A stretch of 64,000 nucleotides of DNA from assembly GCF_030846195.1 (NCBI RefSeq), contig NZ_JAVCWH010000002.1, positions 434,001-498,000 of the forward strand. The letters run 5' to 3'. Positions 1 to 10,218 of the stretch are shown here, in pieces. Position 1 is the stretch's first letter. Every line of letters starts with the position of its first letter. Under the pieces are notes generated by a model. The model was not told the DNA's origin. It did no database searches and saw nothing but the letters and a program-made list of their open reading frames with translations. This DNA comes from Paracoccus yibinensis. Its GTDB lineage: Bacteria > Pseudomonadota > Alphaproteobacteria > Rhodobacterales > Rhodobacteraceae. The translations under genes and the position numbers were made by a program.

Positions 1-1113
1 CGCCTCGGCGCGGCTTTTCCCTGCAACATCCAGCGCCAGGGTCGCGGCCATGAAGGCGTCCAGGTCGCCGTCCAGCACGCCCTGGGTGTCGCTGGTTTCC
101 TCGCCCGTGCGCAGATCCTTGACCATCTGATAGGGGTGCAGGACGTAAGAGCGGATCTGGTTGCCCCAGCCCGCGTCGCCCTTGGCGGCGTGCTGGGCGT
201 TGATCTCGGCGTTCCGCTTGTCCAGTTCCATCTGGTAGAGGCGCGCCTTCAGCGCGGCCATGGCGTTGGCGCGGTTCTGGTGCTGGGACTTTTCCGACGA
301 CGTCACGACGATCCCGGTCGGCAGGTGGGTGATCCGCACGGCCGAATCGGTGGTGTTGACGTGCTGCCCGCCCGCGCCGGACGACCGATATGTGTCGATG
401 CGGATGTCGCGGTCGGGAATGTCGATCTCGATGTTGTCGTCCACGACCGGATAGACCCAGACGGAACTGAAGGACGTGTGCCGCCGCGCCGCGCTGTCAT
501 AGGGGCTGATGCGGACCAGCCGATGCACGCCCGATTCCGACTTCAGCCAGCCATAGGCATTGTGCCCGCTGACCTTGTAGGCGGCGCTGCGGATACCAGC
601 CTCGTCCCCCGCGGTTTCGGACAGAAGCTCGACCTCGTAGCCCTTCTTCTCGGCCCAGCGGACATACATGCGCGCCAGCATCGACGCCCAGTCGCAGCTT
701 TCCGTGCCGCCCGCGCCCGCGTTGATTTCCAGGAAGGTGTCGTTGCCGTCCGCCTCGCCGTTCAGCAGGGCTTCCAGTTCCTTTTGCGCGGCCATTTCGG
801 CCAGCGACTTCAGGTTCGCCTCGGCCTCGGCCACCAGATCGGCGTCTCCTTCCTCCTCGGCCAGTTCGACCATCTCGGCGTTGGCGGACAGGTCGCCGTC
901 GATGCGGCGATAGGTCTCGATCGCGTCCGACAGCGCCTGGCGTTCGCGCATCAGCTTCTGCGCGCGGGCGGGGTCGGACCACAAGTCGCCCGCCTCGATC
1001 ATGGCATTCATCTCCTCCAGCCGGTGCGGCGCGGTCTGCCAGTCCATCCGCTGGCCCAGCAGGGTCAGCGACTTGCGGATGGCTTCGATGGTGGACTGCG
1101 TCTCGGCGCGCAT
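1..1113 (-). CDS. prfB: Peptide chain release factor 2 (C-terminal end cut by window edge)
   Basis: Recognises UGA/UAA stop codons and triggers peptidyl-tRNA hydrolysis in the ribosome. The 371 residues inside the window cover nearly the whole protein (family about 375), so only a few C-terminal residues lie beyond position 1. The GGQ hydrolysis motif is at residues 248-250 ([15 protein letters not shown]), and the stop-recognition loop reads [10 protein letters not shown], the usual alphaproteobacterial variant of SPF. The ATG at 1113 gives [11 protein letters not shown]. The region that carries the UGA-dependent +1 frameshift in E. coli (about codon 26) is here read straight through in one frame ([11 protein letters not shown]), so that autoregulation is absent. 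It is the last gene of a minus-strand run with PBP1A upstream. Confidence 0.97.
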   Translation of the reverse strand, partial: MRAETQSTIEAIRKSLTLLGQRMDWQTAPHRLEEMNAMIEAGDLWSDPARAQKLMRERQALSDAIETYRRIDGDLSANAEMVELAEEEGDADLVAEAEANLKSLAEMAAQKELEALLNGEADGNDTFLEINAGAGGTESCDWASMLARMYVRWAEKKGYEVELLSETAGDEAGIRSAAYKVSGHNAYGWLKSESGVHRLVRISPYDSAARRHTSFSSVWVYPVVDDNIEIDIPDRDIRIDTYRSSGAGGQHVNTTDSAVRITHLPTGIVVTSSEKSQHQNRANAMAALKARLYQMELDKRNAEINAQHAAKGDAGWGNQIRSYVLHPYQMVKDLRTGEETSDTQGVLDGDLDAFMAATLALDVAGKSRAEA

Positions 1114-1182
1114 GGGCGGATCCTCGGGTTCGGGCAGGCTGGCGTCAGGTCAGGGGTGATACCGCGCGCCGTGACGTGGGGC

Positions 1183-1206
1183 AAGGGTCGGTCCCTTGGC
1201 CAAGGG
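1183..1206. other. Competing inverted repeats between mrcA and prfB
   Basis: Three short arms lie in the 97-base gap: AAGGG (1183-1187), CCCTT (1193-1197) and a 14-base perfect palindrome CCCTTGG/CCAAGGG (1193-1206). The middle arm can pair with either neighbour. No T-run follows on the minus strand, so this is not a classical terminator. It might attenuate transcription or stabilise mRNA between PBP1A and prfB; that role is only inferred. Confidence 0.3.
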
Positions 1207-1210
1207 GTGT

Positions 1211-3760
1211 TCAGTAAAGCCCGCCCGAGGACATGGTCCCGAAATCGGTGCGGCTAGGGATGACCTTGCGTTCCCCGGTCGAGGTGGTGACGGCCGTCCC
1301 CGAACCGGACCCCGCACCCGCCTGCCAGGGCAGGACCACATTGCCGTCGCCAAAGCCCGACACGATCAGCGGCGATCCCCAGTCGGGGTCGGTGCCGTCG
1401 CGGAAGTATTCGGCCACGACATTCGGCCCCGTGGCGTCGTCCGACAGCCGCTGCCCGGTGGTGCGGTCGATCTTGACCCAATAGCCGCCGGGCGGGACCT
1501 CGAATTCCGTGCCGCCGTATTCCGCCACCGCCTTGCGCATGAAGGCGTTGAACACCGGCACGCACAGCGTCCCGCCATAGGCGTTGCTGCCCAGGCTGCG
1601 CGGCTGGTCATAGCCCAGGTAGCAGCCCGCCACGATGTTCGACGAATAGCCGATGAACCACACGTCCTTGGCGTCGTTGGTGGTCCCGGTCTTGCCCGCG
1701 ATCGGCACCGGCAGGTCCACCCCGCTGCCCGACCCGCGTTCCACCGCGCCTTCCAGCATCGAGGTCAGCTGATAGGCCGTCACCGCGTCCATCACCCGTT
1801 CGCGGTTGGTGTCGATCACCGGTCCCTGCCCCGCCGGCAACGCCTGCTGGCCGCAGGTTTCGCAGACCCGCTGGTCGTGGCGATAGATGGTGCGCCCGCG
1901 CCGGTCCTGCACGCGGTCCACCAGCGTCGGTTCGACCCGTTCCCCGCCATTGGCGAACATGGCATAGGCCGCGACCATCTTGAACAGCGTGGTTTCCTGC
2001 GCGCCAAGGGCATTGGCCAGGAACGGCTTCAGGTCGTCATAGACGCCGAAGCGTTCGGCATATTCGGCCACCCGCTCCATGCCGATGTCCTGGGCGATGC
2101 GGATGGTCATCAGGTTCCGCGACATCTCGATCCCTGTGCGCAGGGGCGTCGGGCCATAGGTCTTGCCGGTCGAGTTCTTGGGCTCCCACAGTCCGAAGGG
2201 CGTGTTCAGCGTGATCGGCTCGTCCACGACGATGGTGGCGGGGGTATAGTTGTTGTCCAGCGCGGCGGCATAGACGAAGGGCTTGAAGCTTGATCCCGGC
2301 TGGCGCTGCGCCTGCGTGGCGCGGTTGAAGACCGAGGACTGATAGCTGAACCCGCCCTGCATCGCCATGACGCGGCCGGTGTTCACGTCCATCGCCATGA
2401 AGCCGCCCTGGATTTCGGGCACCTGGCGCAGGGTCCAGCGGATGAAGCTGCCGTCGCTGTCCTGGGTCATCGCGCGGACCAGCACCACATCGCCCACGGC
2501 GACCAGATCGCCCGCCACCTGCGCGCGCGGGCCAAGCCTGCCATCGGGACCGCGCTTGCGCGCCCATTGCACGTCGGCGGCCGGGATCCAGTGGCCGTCG
2601 GCGTCTTCCTCGATCCCCTCGATGCCGATGCGGGCGTCGCTGTCGCCCACCTCCAGCACGACGGCGGGGTGCCAGCCGGGAATGTCGCGGGGAACCTCGG
2701 CCTGCCACAGCGCGCCGCGCCAGGCAGCCTCGTCGGTCAGTTGTTCCGCCGGGATCGTCTCGCCCGTGCCGCGCCAGACGCCGGTGCCGCGATCATAGTC
2801 TTCCAGTGCCTGACGCAGGGCATCGGCGGCGGCGGCCTGCAGGTCGGGGGCGACAGTGGCGCGGATGGTCAGGCCGCCGCCGAAGAATTCCTCGTTGCCG
2901 AACTGCGCCGACAACTGGCGGCGGATCTCGTCCGTGAAATAATCGCGCGGCGGCAATTGCTGGCGAAACGCCGGGAAGTCGCCATTCTGCACCGACTTCA
3001 GCGGCAGCTTCGCCTCGGCCTGATAGGTGGCCTCGTCGATATAGCCGTTCTGCCACATTTCCCGCAGCACATAGTTGCGCCGTTCGGTCACCCGGTCCTT
3101 GGCGCGCACGGGGTGATAGCTGCTGGGCGCCTGCGGCATGGCGGCCAGCATCGCGGCCTCGTGCGGGGCCAGTTCGGCCAGGGCCTTGTTGAAATAGGTC
3201 TGCGCCGCCGCTGCCACCCCGAAGCTGTTCTGGCCCAGGAAAATCTCGTTCAGGTAGAGTTCCAGGATCTGGTCCTTGGACAGCGTGCGTTCCAGCCGGG
3301 ATGCCAGGATCAGTTCCTTGACTTTCCGTTCGACGCTGCGATCCGACGACAGCAGGAAGTTCTTCATCACCTGCTGGGTGATGGTGGACGCCCCCCGCAC
3401 AGACGACCCGCGCGAGGCGACCGCCTGCCAGGCCGCGCCGACGATGCCGCGCACGTCATAGCCGGGGTGGTTGTAGAAGTTCTTGTCCTCGGCACTAATG
3501 AAGGCGTGCTTCACCACGTCGGGGATCTCCTCGACCGGGACGAACAGGCGGCGTTCCTCGGCGAATTCGTCGATCAGGCGCCCTTCGCCCGAATAGATGC
3601 GGCTGATCGTCTTCGGGGTATATTGGGCCAGGGTTTCGTGGCTGGGCAGGTCGCGCGAATAGATCCAGAAGATCGCGCCCACCGTCAGCGCGATGAAAAA
3701 GCTCGCGGTGACGAACCACGAAAAGATGGCGCCGAAAAAGGACAGGATGCTGCGCAGCAA
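1211..3760 (-). CDS. mrcA: Penicillin-binding protein 1A (glycosyltransferase/transpeptidase)
   Basis: Bifunctional peptidoglycan synthase anchored in the inner membrane, polymerising lipid II and cross-linking stem peptides. A membrane segment (SILSFFGAIFSWFVTASFF) is followed by a GT51 domain (EDKNFYNHPGYD, GASTITQQVMKN), a central OB-like insertion as in PBP1A, and a transpeptidase with SSFK near residue 489, SRN, and KTGTTND near residue 690. I favour the TTG at 3760 (849 aa): an AGG-rich ribosome site sits 7 bases upstream and the protein then begins directly with the membrane anchor. An in-frame start at 3817 would add 19 charged residues. It follows the amidase gene by 81 bases, so a cell-wall operon is likely. 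Confidence 0.95.
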   Translation of the reverse strand: MLRSILSFFGAIFSWFVTASFFIALTVGAIFWIYSRDLPSHETLAQYTPKTISRIYSGEGRLIDEFAEERRLFVPVEEIPDVVKHAFISAEDKNFYNHPGYDVRGIVGAAWQAVASRGSSVRGASTITQQVMKNFLLSSDRSVERKVKELILASRLERTLSKDQILELYLNEIFLGQNSFGVAAAAQTYFNKALAELAPHEAAMLAAMPQAPSSYHPVRAKDRVTERRNYVLREMWQNGYIDEATYQAEAKLPLKSVQNGDFPAFRQQLPPRDYFTDEIRRQLSAQFGNEEFFGGGLTIRATVAPDLQAAAADALRQALEDYDRGTGVWRGTGETIPAEQLTDEAAWRGALWQAEVPRDIPGWHPAVVLEVGDSDARIGIEGIEEDADGHWIPAADVQWARKRGPDGRLGPRAQVAGDLVAVGDVVLVRAMTQDSDGSFIRWTLRQVPEIQGGFMAMDVNTGRVMAMQGGFSYQSSVFNRATQAQRQPGSSFKPFVYAAALDNNYTPATIVVDEPITLNTPFGLWEPKNSTGKTYGPTPLRTGIEMSRNLMTIRIAQDIGMERVAEYAERFGVYDDLKPFLANALGAQETTLFKMVAAYAMFANGGERVEPTLVDRVQDRRGRTIYRHDQRVCETCGQQALPAGQGPVIDTNRERVMDAVTAYQLTSMLEGAVERGSGSGVDLPVPIAGKTGTTNDAKDVWFIGYSSNIVAGCYLGYDQPRSLGSNAYGGTLCVPVFNAFMRKAVAEYGGTEFEVPPGGYWVKIDRTTGQRLSDDATGPNVVAEYFRDGTDPDWGSPLIVSGFGDGNVVLPWQAGAGSGSGTAVTTSTGERKVIPSRTDFGTMSSGGLY

Positions 3761-3841
3761 GGAAGGGCCTTTCCGTGGACTCGGCCTGTCTATAGCGGCG
3801 CGGTCCCTTCGGGTCAAAACAACACTGGGCGATCTGCGCCC

Positions 3842-5041
3842 TTATTGACGCAGCATCGCAGCCCGCGCGGCCTCGTCCCGCGCCCAGCCGACGATGGCGT
3901 CCGAAACCACCTGCACCATGCGTTCGCGCCACAGCGGGTTCAGCAGGTTCGCGCGGTCGTCGTGGTCCGAGATGAAGCCCAGTTCCAGAAGGACGGACGG
4001 GATGTCGGGTGACTTCAGCACGGAATAGGTCGCGCGCTGCACGGGCCGTTCGTGCATCCCGATCCCCATCAGCGACATGCGCGACGTCAGCCAGCGGGCG
4101 AAGCTTTCCGATCGGGGTTGGGTGTCGGTGCGCACGAAATCCATCAGCACCCCCGTCAGGGCATCGTCATGCCCGGTCAGATCCGCGCCCGCCACCAGAT
4201 CGTCGCGCCCGTGGCGCAGCGCCAGTTGTTCGGCCGCGCGGTCATCTGCGGCGGGATTCCAGACATAGACCGTGGCCCCCGCCGCCTGCCCCTGCGGCAG
4301 CGCGTCGGCATGAAGCGAGATGAACAGATCCCCCCGTGCCTGCCGGGCCGTGGTCATCCGCCGTTCCAGCGCCACGAAGCTGTCGTCGGATCGCGTCATT
4401 TCCACGGTGATCCCCCGCGCCTGCAAGGCCGCGCGCAGTTCAAGCGAAAAGACCAGGACCAGGTTCGCCTCGCTCTCGCCCTCGGCCAGGGCGCCGGGAT
4501 CGAAGCCGCCATGGCCGGGGTCCAGAACCACCGTGAAGCCCTCGTCCGCAGGCTGGGCGGGCAGTTCCGCCGGTTCGGGCAGATCGCGCAGGGCGGCGGT
4601 GGCGGATGGCCGGGGGGCAAAGTCCTGGGCCGCGACGGGGGCAAGGGCCACGGTGATCTGGGACAGGGCCGCCCGCGCCCGCTGGCCCGCGCTGTCGATG
4701 CGGTAAGTCCCCGGCAGTTCGACGACCACGCGCGACCACCCCTGCCGATAGGGTCCCCAGCGGATCGCAGGGGCCAGATTCGCGCCGAACAGATCCTGGG
4801 GCCGGGCCAGACCGAAAACGGTGTCCTTCACATCGACCACCAGGCGGGGCGGTCCATCGACCAGATAGGTCCGGTAAGGCACCGCCTTGGTCAAGGACAG
4901 CCGCAGTTCCAGCGGCTGCGGCCCGCCCCAGCCGCGCCCCGTCGCCACAAGCGCCGATCCCCCGATGTCCAGACGCGCCGGTTCGTTCCCCCAGACGGGA
5001 AAAGCCACCAGCAGGGACAGGATCAGCGCCAGAACCTTCAT
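3842..5041 (-). CDS. N-acetylmuramoyl-L-alanine amidase, AMIN + Amidase_3 (AmiC/AmiB type)
   Basis: Periplasmic zinc amidase that removes stem peptides from peptidoglycan, used in septum splitting. A signal peptide (MKVLALILSLLVAFPVWG) is followed by an AMIN localisation domain (about residues 25-135), a Pro/Ala linker, and an Amidase_3 domain from about residue 168. The zinc site starts at LDPGHGGFDPG (His177), with the acidic ligand in EGESEANL; ISLHADAL and LLELGFISD are the later conserved blocks. 399 aa is normal for AMIN-containing enzymes. Its ATG overlaps the upstream aminotransferase stop as ATGA, implying translational coupling. AmiC and AmiB cannot be told apart from sequence alone. 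Confidence 0.93.
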   Translation of the reverse strand: MKVLALILSLLVAFPVWGNEPARLDIGGSALVATGRGWGGPQPLELRLSLTKAVPYRTYLVDGPPRLVVDVKDTVFGLARPQDLFGANLAPAIRWGPYRQGWSRVVVELPGTYRIDSAGQRARAALSQITVALAPVAAQDFAPRPSATAALRDLPEPAELPAQPADEGFTVVLDPGHGGFDPGALAEGESEANLVLVFSLELRAALQARGITVEMTRSDDSFVALERRMTTARQARGDLFISLHADALPQGQAAGATVYVWNPAADDRAAEQLALRHGRDDLVAGADLTGHDDALTGVLMDFVRTDTQPRSESFARWLTSRMSLMGIGMHERPVQRATYSVLKSPDIPSVLLELGFISDHDDRANLLNPLWRERMVQVVSDAIVGWARDEAARAAMLRQ

Positions 5042-6183
5042 CTTGCGGCCATGAACTCTGTCAGTCGGCGAAGGCCCTCGGCGATGTCGGCAGTTGCGCG
5101 GGCATAGGAGAAGCGCAGCGTCCCGGCGCCCCGTTCGGGGTCGAAGTCCAGGCCCGGCGTCACCGCGACGCCGGCCTTGTCCAGGATCTCGGCCGCGAGG
5201 GTCAGCGAATCGTCCGTCAGGTCCGACACGTCGGCATAGATGTAGAACGCACCCTCTGGCGGCGCGATGCGGTGAAAGCCCGCCTTGGGCAGCCCGTCCA
5301 GCATCAGCCGGCGGTTTTCGGCATAGACGGCCAGGTTCGCGTCCGCTTCATCCGTGCAATCCAGCGCCGCAAGGGCCGCGACCTGGCTGGCATGGGGCGG
5401 GCAGATGAACATGTTCTGGGCCAGCCGTTCGACCGTGCGGATATGGTCTTCCGGCACGACCATCCAGCCCACGCGCCAGCCGGTCATCGAGAAATACTTG
5501 CTGAAGGAGTTGATGACAAAGACATCGTCCGTCACCTCCAGCGCGGAATGGCAGCGGTCGCCATAGGAGAGGCCGTGATAGATTTCATCGGAAATCAGCG
5601 CCATGCCCCTGGCCTGCGCCGCATCCGACAGCGCGCGCAATTCATCGGTACGCAGAACCGTGCCGGACGGGTTGCCAGGCGAGGCGAGGATCAGCCCCTT
5701 GCAGCCGTCGGGCAGATCGCCGGGGCGCGGCTGATAGCGGTCCTCGGGGCGGGTGGGGATCCCCACGGGTTCCAGCGACATGGCCCGCAGGATCTGGCGA
5801 TAGCTGGGATAGCCGGGATAGCCCATCGCGACCCGGTCGCCCGCGTCGAACAGCGCCGAGAATGCCAGGATGAAGGCGCCGCTGCTGCCGGGCGTCACCA
5901 CGACGCGCGCCGGGTCCAGATCGACGCCATACCAGCGGCGGTAAAGGTCCGCGATCCCCTGCCGCAACGCCGGCAGGCCAAGCGCGACCGTATAGCCCAG
6001 CGGCTGTTCCAGGGCAGCCGCCAGGGCACGCCGCGCGCCTTCGGGCGCGGGGGTGGAAGGCTGGCCGACCTCCATGTGGATGATGTGCCGGCCCTTGGCC
6101 TCGGCGCGGGACGCCGCTTCCATCACGTCCATGACGATAAAGGGATCGACCTGTCCGCGGGCGGATTTCCTGATGCTGCTCAT
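5038..6183 (-). CDS. Class I/II PLP-dependent aminotransferase
   Basis: Cytosolic fold-type I aminotransferase. The PLP lysine is in NSFSKYFSMTGWRVGW (about residue 229), preceded by SPGNPSGTV and ISDEIYHG, the Asn and Asp/Tyr cofactor contacts. It resembles the AspC-like 'pyridoxal phosphate-dependent aminotransferase' group; the amino-acid specificity cannot be read from sequence. I chose the ATG at 6183 (381 aa, MSSIRKSARGQVDPF) because an AAAGG lies 8 bases upstream. An in-frame ATG at 6210 would add a lysine-rich leader of 9 residues. Its stop overlaps the amidase start by four bases. Confidence 0.9.
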   Translation of the reverse strand: MSSIRKSARGQVDPFIVMDVMEAASRAEAKGRHIIHMEVGQPSTPAPEGARRALAAALEQPLGYTVALGLPALRQGIADLYRRWYGVDLDPARVVVTPGSSGAFILAFSALFDAGDRVAMGYPGYPSYRQILRAMSLEPVGIPTRPEDRYQPRPGDLPDGCKGLILASPGNPSGTVLRTDELRALSDAAQARGMALISDEIYHGLSYGDRCHSALEVTDDVFVINSFSKYFSMTGWRVGWMVVPEDHIRTVERLAQNMFICPPHASQVAALAALDCTDEADANLAVYAENRRLMLDGLPKAGFHRIAPPEGAFYIYADVSDLTDDSLTLAAEILDKAGVAVTPGLDFDPERGAGTLRFSYARATADIAEGLRRLTEFMAAR

Positions 6184-6330
6184 GCCTTCGGCCTTTTGTC
6201 TTTTTTTCATGTCTTACGCCGGGCCAGGGCGCACGAAAAGCCCCCGGTCACGCAGCTTTGTCAGCGGCTTTCTTGCCAAGACAGCCTGCAGGGGCCAAGG
6301 TCAGGGGAAATGGAACACCTGAGGATCCCG

Positions 6331-7071
6331 ATGAAACGCCTGATCGCCGCGCTGATGCTGACCGCGACCCCTGCCCTGGCCTTCGACATTTCCGCCATGT
6401 CGGACGCCGAGAAGGCGGCCTTCGGGGATGCGGTGCGCGAATACCTCATGGCCAACCCCGAGGTTCTGGTGGAATCCATCAACGTGCTGGAGGAACGCCG
6501 CGTGGCGTCCGAGGCCCAGAACGACGTGGCCCTGGTGGCCGCGAACCGCGACGCCATCTTCGAGGACGGGCACAGTTGGGTGGGCGGCAACCCGGACGGC
6601 GACGTGACGGTGGTGGAATTCATCGACTATCGCTGCGGATACTGCCGCAAGTTCAACGACCAGATCCACGACATCGTCGAAAGCGACGGCAACATCCGCT
6701 TCATCCTGAAGGAATTCCCGATCCTCGGGCCAGAGAGCGAAACCTCGGCCCGGTTCGCGGTCGCGGTCAAACAACTGGGTGGCGACGAGGGTTATCTGAA
6801 GGCCCATGACGCCCTGATGGCCCTGCGCGGCGCGCCCTCGCCCGAGGCGCTGAAAGGCATCGCGGCGGATATCGGCCTGGACGGCGACGAGGTGCTGAAC
6901 ACGATGAACACCGAGTCCGTGTCGGCCGTGCTGCGCGAGAACCGGCAACTGGCGGAACGCATGGCGATCATGGGCACGCCGACCTTCGTGATCGGCGATA
7001 CCCTGTTGCGCGGCATGCCTGCGGACGGGTTGGAACCCGTGGTTGCCGCCGCGCGCGAGGGGAACGGCTGA
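6331..7071 (+). CDS. Secreted DsbA-family thiol:disulfide oxidoreductase
   Basis: Thioredoxin-fold protein acting on cysteines in the periplasm. ATG at 6331 has GAGGA five bases upstream and encodes a signal peptide (MKRLIAALMLTATPALA) cleaved before FDIS. A helical N-terminal segment (about 20-75) resembles the N-terminal helix of ScsC/BcfH-type DsbA proteins, which can mediate oligomerisation. The active site is C102-G-Y-C105 in a DsbA-like fold; the cis-proline loop is GTPTFVIG. The 246 aa length fits the Com1/ScsC-like branch rather than classical DsbA. It diverges from the aminotransferase and is apparently a single-gene unit. Oxidase versus isomerase function is not decidable here. Confidence 0.9.
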   Translation: MKRLIAALMLTATPALAFDISAMSDAEKAAFGDAVREYLMANPEVLVESINVLEERRVASEAQNDVALVAANRDAIFEDGHSWVGGNPDGDVTVVEFIDYRCGYCRKFNDQIHDIVESDGNIRFILKEFPILGPESETSARFAVAVKQLGGDEGYLKAHDALMALRGAPSPEALKGIAADIGLDGDEVLNTMNTESVSAVLRENRQLAERMAIMGTPTFVIGDTLLRGMPADGLEPVVAAAREGNG

Positions 7072-7091
7072 CGCGCCTTCCCGCCGATCGT

Positions 7092-7142
7092 ACCTGCGGC
7101 GCCAGCAGGTGCCTCCGGCGGGGATATTTAAGTGAAGAAGAA
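7092..7142. repeat. Hairpin plus GGATATTT-type interspersed repeat
   Basis: Between the DsbA-family gene and betA lies a hairpin ACCTGC/GCAGGT (7092-7097 with 7105-7110) followed by GCCTCCGGCGGG and GGATATTTAAGTGAAGAAG. The GGATATTT core followed by a purine-rich AAG tract recurs at 35184 and 47126 in this window, with those two copies much closer to each other. I take it as a diverged member of a Rhodobacterales intergenic repeat; the hairpin may end convergent transcripts of the flanking genes. Confidence 0.5.
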
Positions 7143-7146
7143 GCGG

Positions 7147-8763
7147 CTATTCGGCGGCCATTCGGTCGTCACCTCGGGCGATACGGCCCAGGATGTGATC
7201 GGCGGCCTTTTCGCCGACCATGATCGAGGGGGCGTTCAGGTTGCCGTTGGTGATGCGCGGGAAGATCGAACTGTCGGCCACGCGCAGTCCTTCGACCCCG
7301 ATCACCTTCAGGTCCGGGTCCACCACGGCCATCGGATCGCTGGCCGCGCCCATCCTGGCGGTGCCGCAAGGGTGATAGGCCGATTCGGCGTGGTCGCGGA
7401 TGAAGGCGTCGATCTGGTCATCGGTCTGGACCTGGGCGCCCGGCTGGATCTCGTCGCCCCGGTATTCGGCAAAGGCAGGCTGGTCGAAGATCCGGCGCGT
7501 CAGGCGCACGCAGGCGCGGAACTCGGCCCAGTCGTCGGGATGGGACATGTAGTTGAAGCGGATTTCCGGCGGTGCTGCGGGATCGACCGAGGCAAGCCGC
7601 ACCGTGCCGCGCGATTTCGACCGCATCGGGCCGACATGGGCCTGGAAGCCGTGGCCTTGGGCCGCGGCCTTGCCGTCATAGCGCACGGCGAGCGGCAGGA
7701 AGTGATACTGGATATCGGGGTAATCCACGGCATCCGACGACCGGATGAAGCCGCAGCTTTCGAACTGGTTCGATGCCCCCAGCCCGGTCTTTTGCAGCAG
7801 CCATTCCACGCCCACGCGGCCTTTGCCCAGCAGGTTGTAATAGGTATAGAGCGTGATCGGCTTCAGGGCCTTGTATTGCATATAGATTTCAAGATGGTCC
7901 TGCAGGTTCGACCCCACCCCCGGCCGGTCGGCCAGCGGCGTGATGCCGTGCTGGCGCAGGTGGTCGGCGGGGCCGATGCCCGACAACATCAAAAGCTTCG
8001 GCGTGTTGATCGAGCTGGCGGAGACGATGACCTCGCGCGTTGCGCGGATTTCCTGGATCTGGCCATTGCGTTCGATTTCCACGCCATAGGCACGCTTGCC
8101 CTGGAACAGGATGCGGCGCGCAAAGGCGCGGATCACGGTCAGCCGCCCTGTCTTCAGCGCCGGGCGCAGATAGGCATTGGCGGCGGACCAGCGGCGGCCC
8201 TTCCAGATGGTGGCCTCCATCGGGCCGAAGCCTTCCTGCTGTTCGCCGTTATAGTCGGGCGTATAGGGCCAGCCGGCCTGCTGTCCCGCCTGAATGAAGG
8301 TGTTGAACAGGGGGTTGCGGCGCTTGCCGCGTGTCACATGCAAGGGACCGTTCGTGCCGCGCCATGGGGACGCGCCGCCGTGCCATGTCTCCATCCGCTT
8401 GAAATAGGGCAGCACGTCGTCATAGCCCCAGCCCGCCGCGCCGCTGTCGCGCCAGTGGTCGTAATCCTTGCGGTGCCCGCGCACGAAGACCATGCCGTTG
8501 ATCGAGGACGAGCCGCCCAGGACCTTGCCGCGCGGCGTGGCGAGCCTCCGTCCCCCCAGATGCGGTTCGGGCTGGGTGGAAAATCCCCAGTCGTATCGCG
8601 GCATGTTCATCGGGTATGACAGCGCGCCCGGCATCTGGATGAAGATGCCGATGTCGCTGCCGCCGTATTCGATCAGCGTGACGCCGTGCCCCGCCTCGGT
8701 CAGGCGATAGGCCAGGGTGCAGCCGGCGGAACCGGCACCGACGATGACGTAATCAGCGGTCAT
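7147..8763 (-). CDS. betA: Choline dehydrogenase (GMC oxidoreductase)
   Basis: FAD enzyme oxidising choline to betaine aldehyde, membrane-associated, first step of glycine betaine synthesis. The Rossmann FAD motif is at the N-terminus ([17 protein letters not shown]), the GMC signature follows ([18 protein letters not shown]), and the C-terminal catalytic region has [10 protein letters not shown] and [12 protein letters not shown]. 538 aa is close to E. coli BetA (about 556). The ATG at 8763 has AGGGG 7 bases upstream. It lies 9 bases after the betB stop in a betI-betB-betA operon, which makes the choline assignment firm despite the breadth of the GMC family. Confidence 0.95.
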   Translation of the reverse strand: MTADYVIVGAGSAGCTLAYRLTEAGHGVTLIEYGGSDIGIFIQMPGALSYPMNMPRYDWGFSTQPEPHLGGRRLATPRGKVLGGSSSINGMVFVRGHRKDYDHWRDSGAAGWGYDDVLPYFKRMETWHGGASPWRGTNGPLHVTRGKRRNPLFNTFIQAGQQAGWPYTPDYNGEQQEGFGPMEATIWKGRRWSAANAYLRPALKTGRLTVIRAFARRILFQGKRAYGVEIERNGQIQEIRATREVIVSASSINTPKLLMLSGIGPADHLRQHGITPLADRPGVGSNLQDHLEIYMQYKALKPITLYTYYNLLGKGRVGVEWLLQKTGLGASNQFESCGFIRSSDAVDYPDIQYHFLPLAVRYDGKAAAQGHGFQAHVGPMRSKSRGTVRLASVDPAAPPEIRFNYMSHPDDWAEFRACVRLTRRIFDQPAFAEYRGDEIQPGAQVQTDDQIDAFIRDHAESAYHPCGTARMGAASDPMAVVDPDLKVIGVEGLRVADSSIFPRITNGNLNAPSIMVGEKAADHILGRIARGDDRMAAE

Positions 8764-8772
8764 GGCGATCCC

Positions 8773-10218
8773 CTAATATGGCGCCTCGACGGCGCCCATG
8801 CCGACATAGACGGTCTTGAGTTGCGAATAATGCTCGATGGCGGCGGTGCCGTTCTCGCGGCCAAGGCCCGACATCTTGACGCCGCCGAAGGGCATTTCCA
8901 CGGGTGTCAGGTTATAGGCATTGATCCAGCAGGTTCCCGCCTCCAGCGCCGCCACGACGCGATGCGCTCGGGTCAGATCCTGGGTGAAGACCCCGGCTGC
9001 CAGGCCGAAGCCGGTGGCATTGGCGCGGGCCACGGCCTCGGCTTCGTCCGCGAAGGTCAGGGTGGTCATCACCGGGCCGAAGATTTCGTCGCGGGTGATG
9101 GTCATGTCGTCGGTGGCATCGGCGAACACGGTGGGAGGAATGAAGGCCCCCTCGCCCGCGCCACCGCAGACCAGCCGCGCGCCTGCATCCTGTCCGGCGG
9201 TGATCGCCGCGCGGATCTTGGCCGCCTGCGTGCCGTTGATGATCGGGCCGAACTGCGTCTCGGGGTCCAGCGGATCGCCAGAGCGGATCGTGGCCAGCCG
9301 TTCGGCCAGACGGTCAAGGAACCGCCGGGCAATTCCCTGTTGCAGGAACACCCGTGTCCCGTTCGAGCAGATCTGTCCCGAGGAATAGAAGTTCGCCAGG
9401 ATCGCCGCGCCGACCGCGTCGTCCAGGCTGGCGTCGTCGAAGACGATCAGCGGCGACTTGCCGCCAAGTTCCATCGTGACATGGCGCATCCCCTCGGCAG
9501 CAGCGGCATAGACGCGGCGACCCGTGGGGACCGATCCGGTCAGCGAGACCTTGGCCACGTTGGGATCGGTCACAAGCGCCGCGCCCACCTCTCCGCGGCC
9601 TTGGACGACGTTGAAGATGCCAGGAGGGGCGCCCGCCTCGATCAGGATCTCGGCCAGTTTCAGTGCGCCCAGCGGCGTTTCCTCGGACGGCTTGAAGACC
9701 ATCGCGTTGCCCATGGCCAGCGCCGGCGCGGCCTTCCAGCAAGCGATCTGGCTGGGATAGTTCCAGGCGCCGATGCCCGCGCAGACACCCAAAGGTTCGC
9801 GCCGGGTATAGGCCCAGTCGCGGCCCAGGGGGATCATCTGCCCGGTCACGGTTGCGGCCAGCCCGCCGAAATATTCCAGCGCGGCGGCACCGGACGCCCA
9901 GTCGGCCACCAGCGTTTCCTGAATCGGCTTGCCCGTATCCAGCGTCTCCAGCCGTGACAGTTCCTCGTTGCGCTCGCGGATGATGGCGGCGGCGCGGGAC
10001 AGCACGCGGCCCCGGTCGGCAGGGGCCAGGGCTGCCCAGGACGATTGGGCGCGGGCGGCGGATTGGCAGGCAAGCGTCACCTGGGCCACGGAAGCCTCGC
10101 GCAGCGAGGCGATTTCCTGGCCCGTATAGGGGTAGAACACGGGCAACGCCGCGCCCTCGCCTTCGATGAAGGCGCCGTCGATGAACAGGCTGGCTGCGGG
10201 TTGGGCGTCGTGGGTCAA
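8773..10218 (-). CDS. betB: Betaine-aldehyde dehydrogenase
   Basis: NAD(P)-dependent enzyme converting betaine aldehyde to the osmolyte glycine betaine. It has an aldehyde dehydrogenase fold with the catalytic glutamate in [10 protein letters not shown] and the nucleophilic cysteine in [31 protein letters not shown] is typical of BetB. The reading frame has no ATG at the right place. I assign the TTG at 10218, which overlaps the betI stop as TTGA with GAGG seven bases upstream, giving 481 aa (family about 490). Overlap with betI implies translational coupling, so enzyme and repressor are made together. Confidence 0.94.
   Translation of the reverse strand: MTHDAQPAASLFIDGAFIEGEGAALPVFYPYTGQEIASLREASVAQVTLACQSAARAQSSWAALAPADRGRVLSRAAAIIRERNEELSRLETLDTGKPIQETLVADWASGAAALEYFGGLAATVTGQMIPLGRDWAYTRREPLGVCAGIGAWNYPSQIACWKAAPALAMGNAMVFKPSEETPLGALKLAEILIEAGAPPGIFNVVQGRGEVGAALVTDPNVAKVSLTGSVPTGRRVYAAAAEGMRHVTMELGGKSPLIVFDDASLDDAVGAAILANFYSSGQICSNGTRVFLQQGIARRFLDRLAERLATIRSGDPLDPETQFGPIINGTQAAKIRAAITAGQDAGARLVCGGAGEGAFIPPTVFADATDDMTITRDEIFGPVMTTLTFADEAEAVARANATGFGLAAGVFTQDLTRAHRVVAALEAGTCWINAYNLTPVEMPFGGVKMSGLGRENGTAAIEHYSQLKTVYVGMGAVEAPY

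Noticed and set aside
136..2293. Long plus-strand ORFs opposite prfB and mrcA
   Set aside because: High-GC antisense shadows: Arg/Gly/Pro/His-rich composition, no family motifs, and the minus strand carries clear RF2 and PBP1A domains.
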